Below, one piece after another: positions 5,480 to 6,225 of a stretch of 6,225 nucleotides of DNA; positions within the stretch are counted from its first letter, which is position 1, and each line of letters starts with the position of its first letter. The position numbers and the translations under genes were made by a program. The notes below the pieces were generated by a model that was given only the letters and a program-made list of their open reading frames with translations, searched no databases and had not been told where the DNA came from. This stretch comes from Methylotenera sp. GTDB lineage: Bacteria; Pseudomonadota; Gammaproteobacteria; Burkholderiales; Methylophilaceae. The stretch spans positions 1-6,225 of the forward strand of contig DAIDAH010000162.1 of assembly GCA_027310735.1 (NCBI GenBank). The letters run 5' to 3'.

Positions 5480-5507
5480 AGTCTCTCCTTGTCGATTGGG
5501 AGAGACT
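5480..5507 (-). promoter_or_regulatory. Hairpin enclosing the olsB Shine-Dalgarno
   Basis: On the minus strand AGTCTCTCC (5507-5499) is perfectly complementary to GGAGAGACT (5488-5480), with a ten-base loop. The 3' arm contains the GGAG ribosome site, and the stem ends one base before the ATG. In an RNA carrying both arms the ribosome site would be paired. The 5' arm overlaps the last bases of the predicted -10 box, so RNA started from that promoter would lack most of that arm and leave the site free. Confidence 0.6.
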
Positions 5508-5560
5508 ATAGAGAGTCAAGGTTAAAAAATAATGACGGAAAAATGACTGTTTATTGACAA
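5505..5560 (-). promoter_or_regulatory. Pho box array and -10 of the olsB operon
   Basis: Read on the minus strand, three 7-bp units resembling the PhoB half-site CTGTCAT recur with an exact 11-bp period: TTGTCAA (5560-5554), CAGTCAT (5549-5543) and CCGTCAT (5538-5532). The spacers TAAA and TTTT are AT-rich, as in known Pho boxes. In the next register lies a degenerate unit, TTTTAAC (5527-5521), then exactly ten bases, then TATAGT (5510-5505). In the E. coli phoA and pstS promoters the last half-site is likewise followed by ten bases and the -10, phoA also has TATAGT, and pstS has four half-sites with one degenerate. Transcription should start near 5498, giving a leader of about 20 bases with the olsB ribosome site. 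This predicts activation by phosphorylated PhoB under phosphate limitation. Confidence 0.75.
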
Positions 5561-5574
5561 GGTGATTTTTGAAG

Positions 5575-5615
5575 GCAAGTTTCAATGATGATAATTTATC
5601 ATCATTGAAACTTGC
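5575..5615. repeat. 41-bp perfect palindrome (20-bp arms, one-base centre)
   Basis: The bases 5575-5594 are perfectly complementary to 5596-5615 around a single T at 5595. It lies 38 bp after the lipoprotein stop codon and 14 bp upstream of the Pho half-sites. As RNA it would form a long hairpin at the end of the lipoprotein transcript. Neither strand has a T-run after it (the minus strand continues CTTCAAAAAT), so it is not a standard intrinsic terminator. It could protect the 3' end, terminate inefficiently, or bind a regulator as DNA. Confidence 0.7.
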
Positions 5616-5653
5616 AGTGGTGCGGATTACGTTGAGTCAATTTAACGAAGGCG

Positions 5654-6106
5654 TTAATGTGAAACTCGGGTTGTACCACCACTTTCAATTAAACGTACTT
5701 TTTCGCCAGCTTTGAATGGGTCATCAGCTTCCTGAACGATAGCGACCAAACCGCCGCCATCAAGTTTAACTGTGATTTCCAATGCATCTTTACGTGTGAT
5801 GCCTTCTTCGGCTGCAGAACCCGCAAGCCCGCCAACTACGGCGCCAATAACAGCCCCAAGCGTGCTGCCATTGCCATTACCGATGGAACTGCCAGCAATG
5901 CCACCAATTGCACCACCTGCGATGGTGCCGACCGGTGATTTGGTACCTTCAAGTTTTACTTGGCGCACACTTTCTACTACGCCTGTTTTAACCGTTTGCA
6001 CTCTACGTGCTTCGTCACGGCTATATACGCTGCCAGAGTTAGAGCTGGCACAGGCCGCCAATAATGACACTAACAAAGCGGCTAAAACTAATCGAGTTGT
6101 TCGCAT
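5654..6106 (-). CDS. Glycine-zipper outer-membrane lipoprotein (SlyB/Pcp-like)
   Basis: A 150-residue lipoprotein. The signal peptide MRTTRLVLAALLVSLLAAC ends in the lipobox LAAC, with Cys19 as the lipidated residue. Residue 20 is Ala rather than Asp, which predicts sorting to the outer membrane. After a polar linker, residues about 59-99 form a glycine-zipper double hairpin with repeated GxxxG spacing (GGAIGGIAG at 64-72 and VVGGLAG at 90-96). A beta-rich C-terminal part (110-141, including ITVKLDGGG and VRLIESGG) completes the fold. Length and order match SlyB/Pcp proteins (about 155 residues), which form outer-membrane nanodomains and are stress-linked in enterobacteria. The role in this organism is inferred. 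AAGGA at 6113-6117 is six bases before the ATG. It lies 47 bp after the gene at the right edge, on the same strand, and its transcript would run toward olsB through the long palindrome. Confidence 0.9.
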   Translation of the reverse strand: MRTTRLVLAALLVSLLAACASSNSGSVYSRDEARRVQTVKTGVVESVRQVKLEGTKSPVGTIAGGAIGGIAGSSIGNGNGSTLGAVIGAVVGGLAGSAAEEGITRKDALEITVKLDGGGLVAIVQEADDPFKAGEKVRLIESGGTTRVSH

Positions 6107-6153
6107 TTATAATCCTTAATGTTGTGATGATGTCTAAAGCATCTTGGTGGTAT

Positions 6154-6225
6154 TTATGCCGTTAAAGTTCCAGTAAGGCTGGCTTCTTCTAATCGGGTTT
6201 CATTTACCAGTGCTTGTGTGTAAAT
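6154..6225 (-). CDS. C-terminal end of an unidentified protein, partial
   Basis: The minus strand is open from the right edge for 23 codons and ends with TAA at 6156-6154. The visible tail includes TQALVNETRLEEASLTG and ends TLTA. Its regular amphipathic composition and its position 47 bp before the co-directional lipoprotein gene suggest a real coding end, but I do not recognise the family. No terminator separates it from the lipoprotein gene, so co-transcription is possible. Confidence 0.5.
   Translation of the reverse strand: MYTQALVNETRLEEASLTGTLTA

Noticed and set aside
5244..5585. 113-codon minus-strand frame overlapping the olsB start
   Set aside because: It is out of frame with the well-supported OlsB protein, covers the Pho box and hairpins, and its peptide looks like a translation of non-coding and shifted sequence.
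5575..5615. The core TGATAATTTATCA of the palindrome resembles a Fur box.
   Set aside because: It is a 6-1-6 dyad lacking the repeated GATAAT hexamers of the Fur consensus, and the symmetry extends well beyond a Fur site. No iron gene is near, so I leave the binder open.
5772..6119. 115-codon plus-strand frame opposite the lipoprotein
   Set aside because: Its Pro/Ala-rich peptide is what the glycine-zipper codons give when read antisense. The minus-strand lipoprotein has a lipobox, a ribosome site and a family match.

Overview
The window looks like chromosomal DNA from a Gram-negative, respiring proteobacterium. It encodes an outer-membrane lipoprotein with a lipobox, periplasmic and membrane-anchored electron-transfer proteins, an ApaH and c-di-GMP enzymes. 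The moderately AT-rich composition, a periplasmic MxaD-like SRPBCC protein and a membrane-anchored cytochrome c5 together suggest a betaproteobacterial methylotroph (Methylophilaceae, Methylotenera-like). That placement is an inference from gene content, not a database result.

Layout. Left edge (1-1141): the last codons of a plus-strand GGDEF protein face a complete minus-strand PAS-GGDEF diguanylate cyclase. Positions 1263-1914: a minus-strand exported SRPBCC (MxaD-like) protein, with a hairpin terminator behind it and a 19-bp perfect inverted repeat over its probable promoter. Positions 1915-2276 hold no intact gene, only a possible decayed small ORF and a tRNA terminator. Positions 2277-2353: tRNA-Arg(CCG) on the minus strand, divergent from a plus-strand membrane-anchored cytochrome c5 (2462-2947). 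After a strong terminator comes apaH (3018-3848), convergent with the minus-strand block that fills the rest of the window. That block, in its transcription order, is: the C-terminus of an unidentified protein (6225-6154), a glycine-zipper outer-membrane lipoprotein (6106-5654), an OlsB-like N-acyltransferase (5478-4690) and a PlsC-family O-acyltransferase (4673-3858).

The most informative part is the 175-bp gap in front of the OlsB-like gene. It carries 7-bp PhoB-type half-sites repeated at exact 11-bp intervals. The last, degenerate unit is followed by exactly 10 bp and then a TATAGT -10 box, the same geometry as the E. coli pst and phoA promoters. OlsB and OlsA acylate ornithine in two steps to make ornithine lipids, which replace phospholipids during phosphate starvation, so promoter and gene functions agree. 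The gap also contains a 41-bp perfect palindrome, and a 9-bp hairpin whose 3' arm holds the olsB Shine-Dalgarno. In a transcript started at the Pho promoter the 5' arm would be mostly absent, whereas in read-through RNA from the lipoprotein gene the ribosome site would be masked. This suggests a coherent, testable switch: a phosphate-starvation membrane-remodelling operon insulated from its upstream neighbour.

The rest is largely housekeeping or signalling: c-di-GMP synthesis, respiratory electron transfer, Ap4A hydrolysis and a tRNA. I see no insertion sequence, CRISPR array, prophage gene or integrase.
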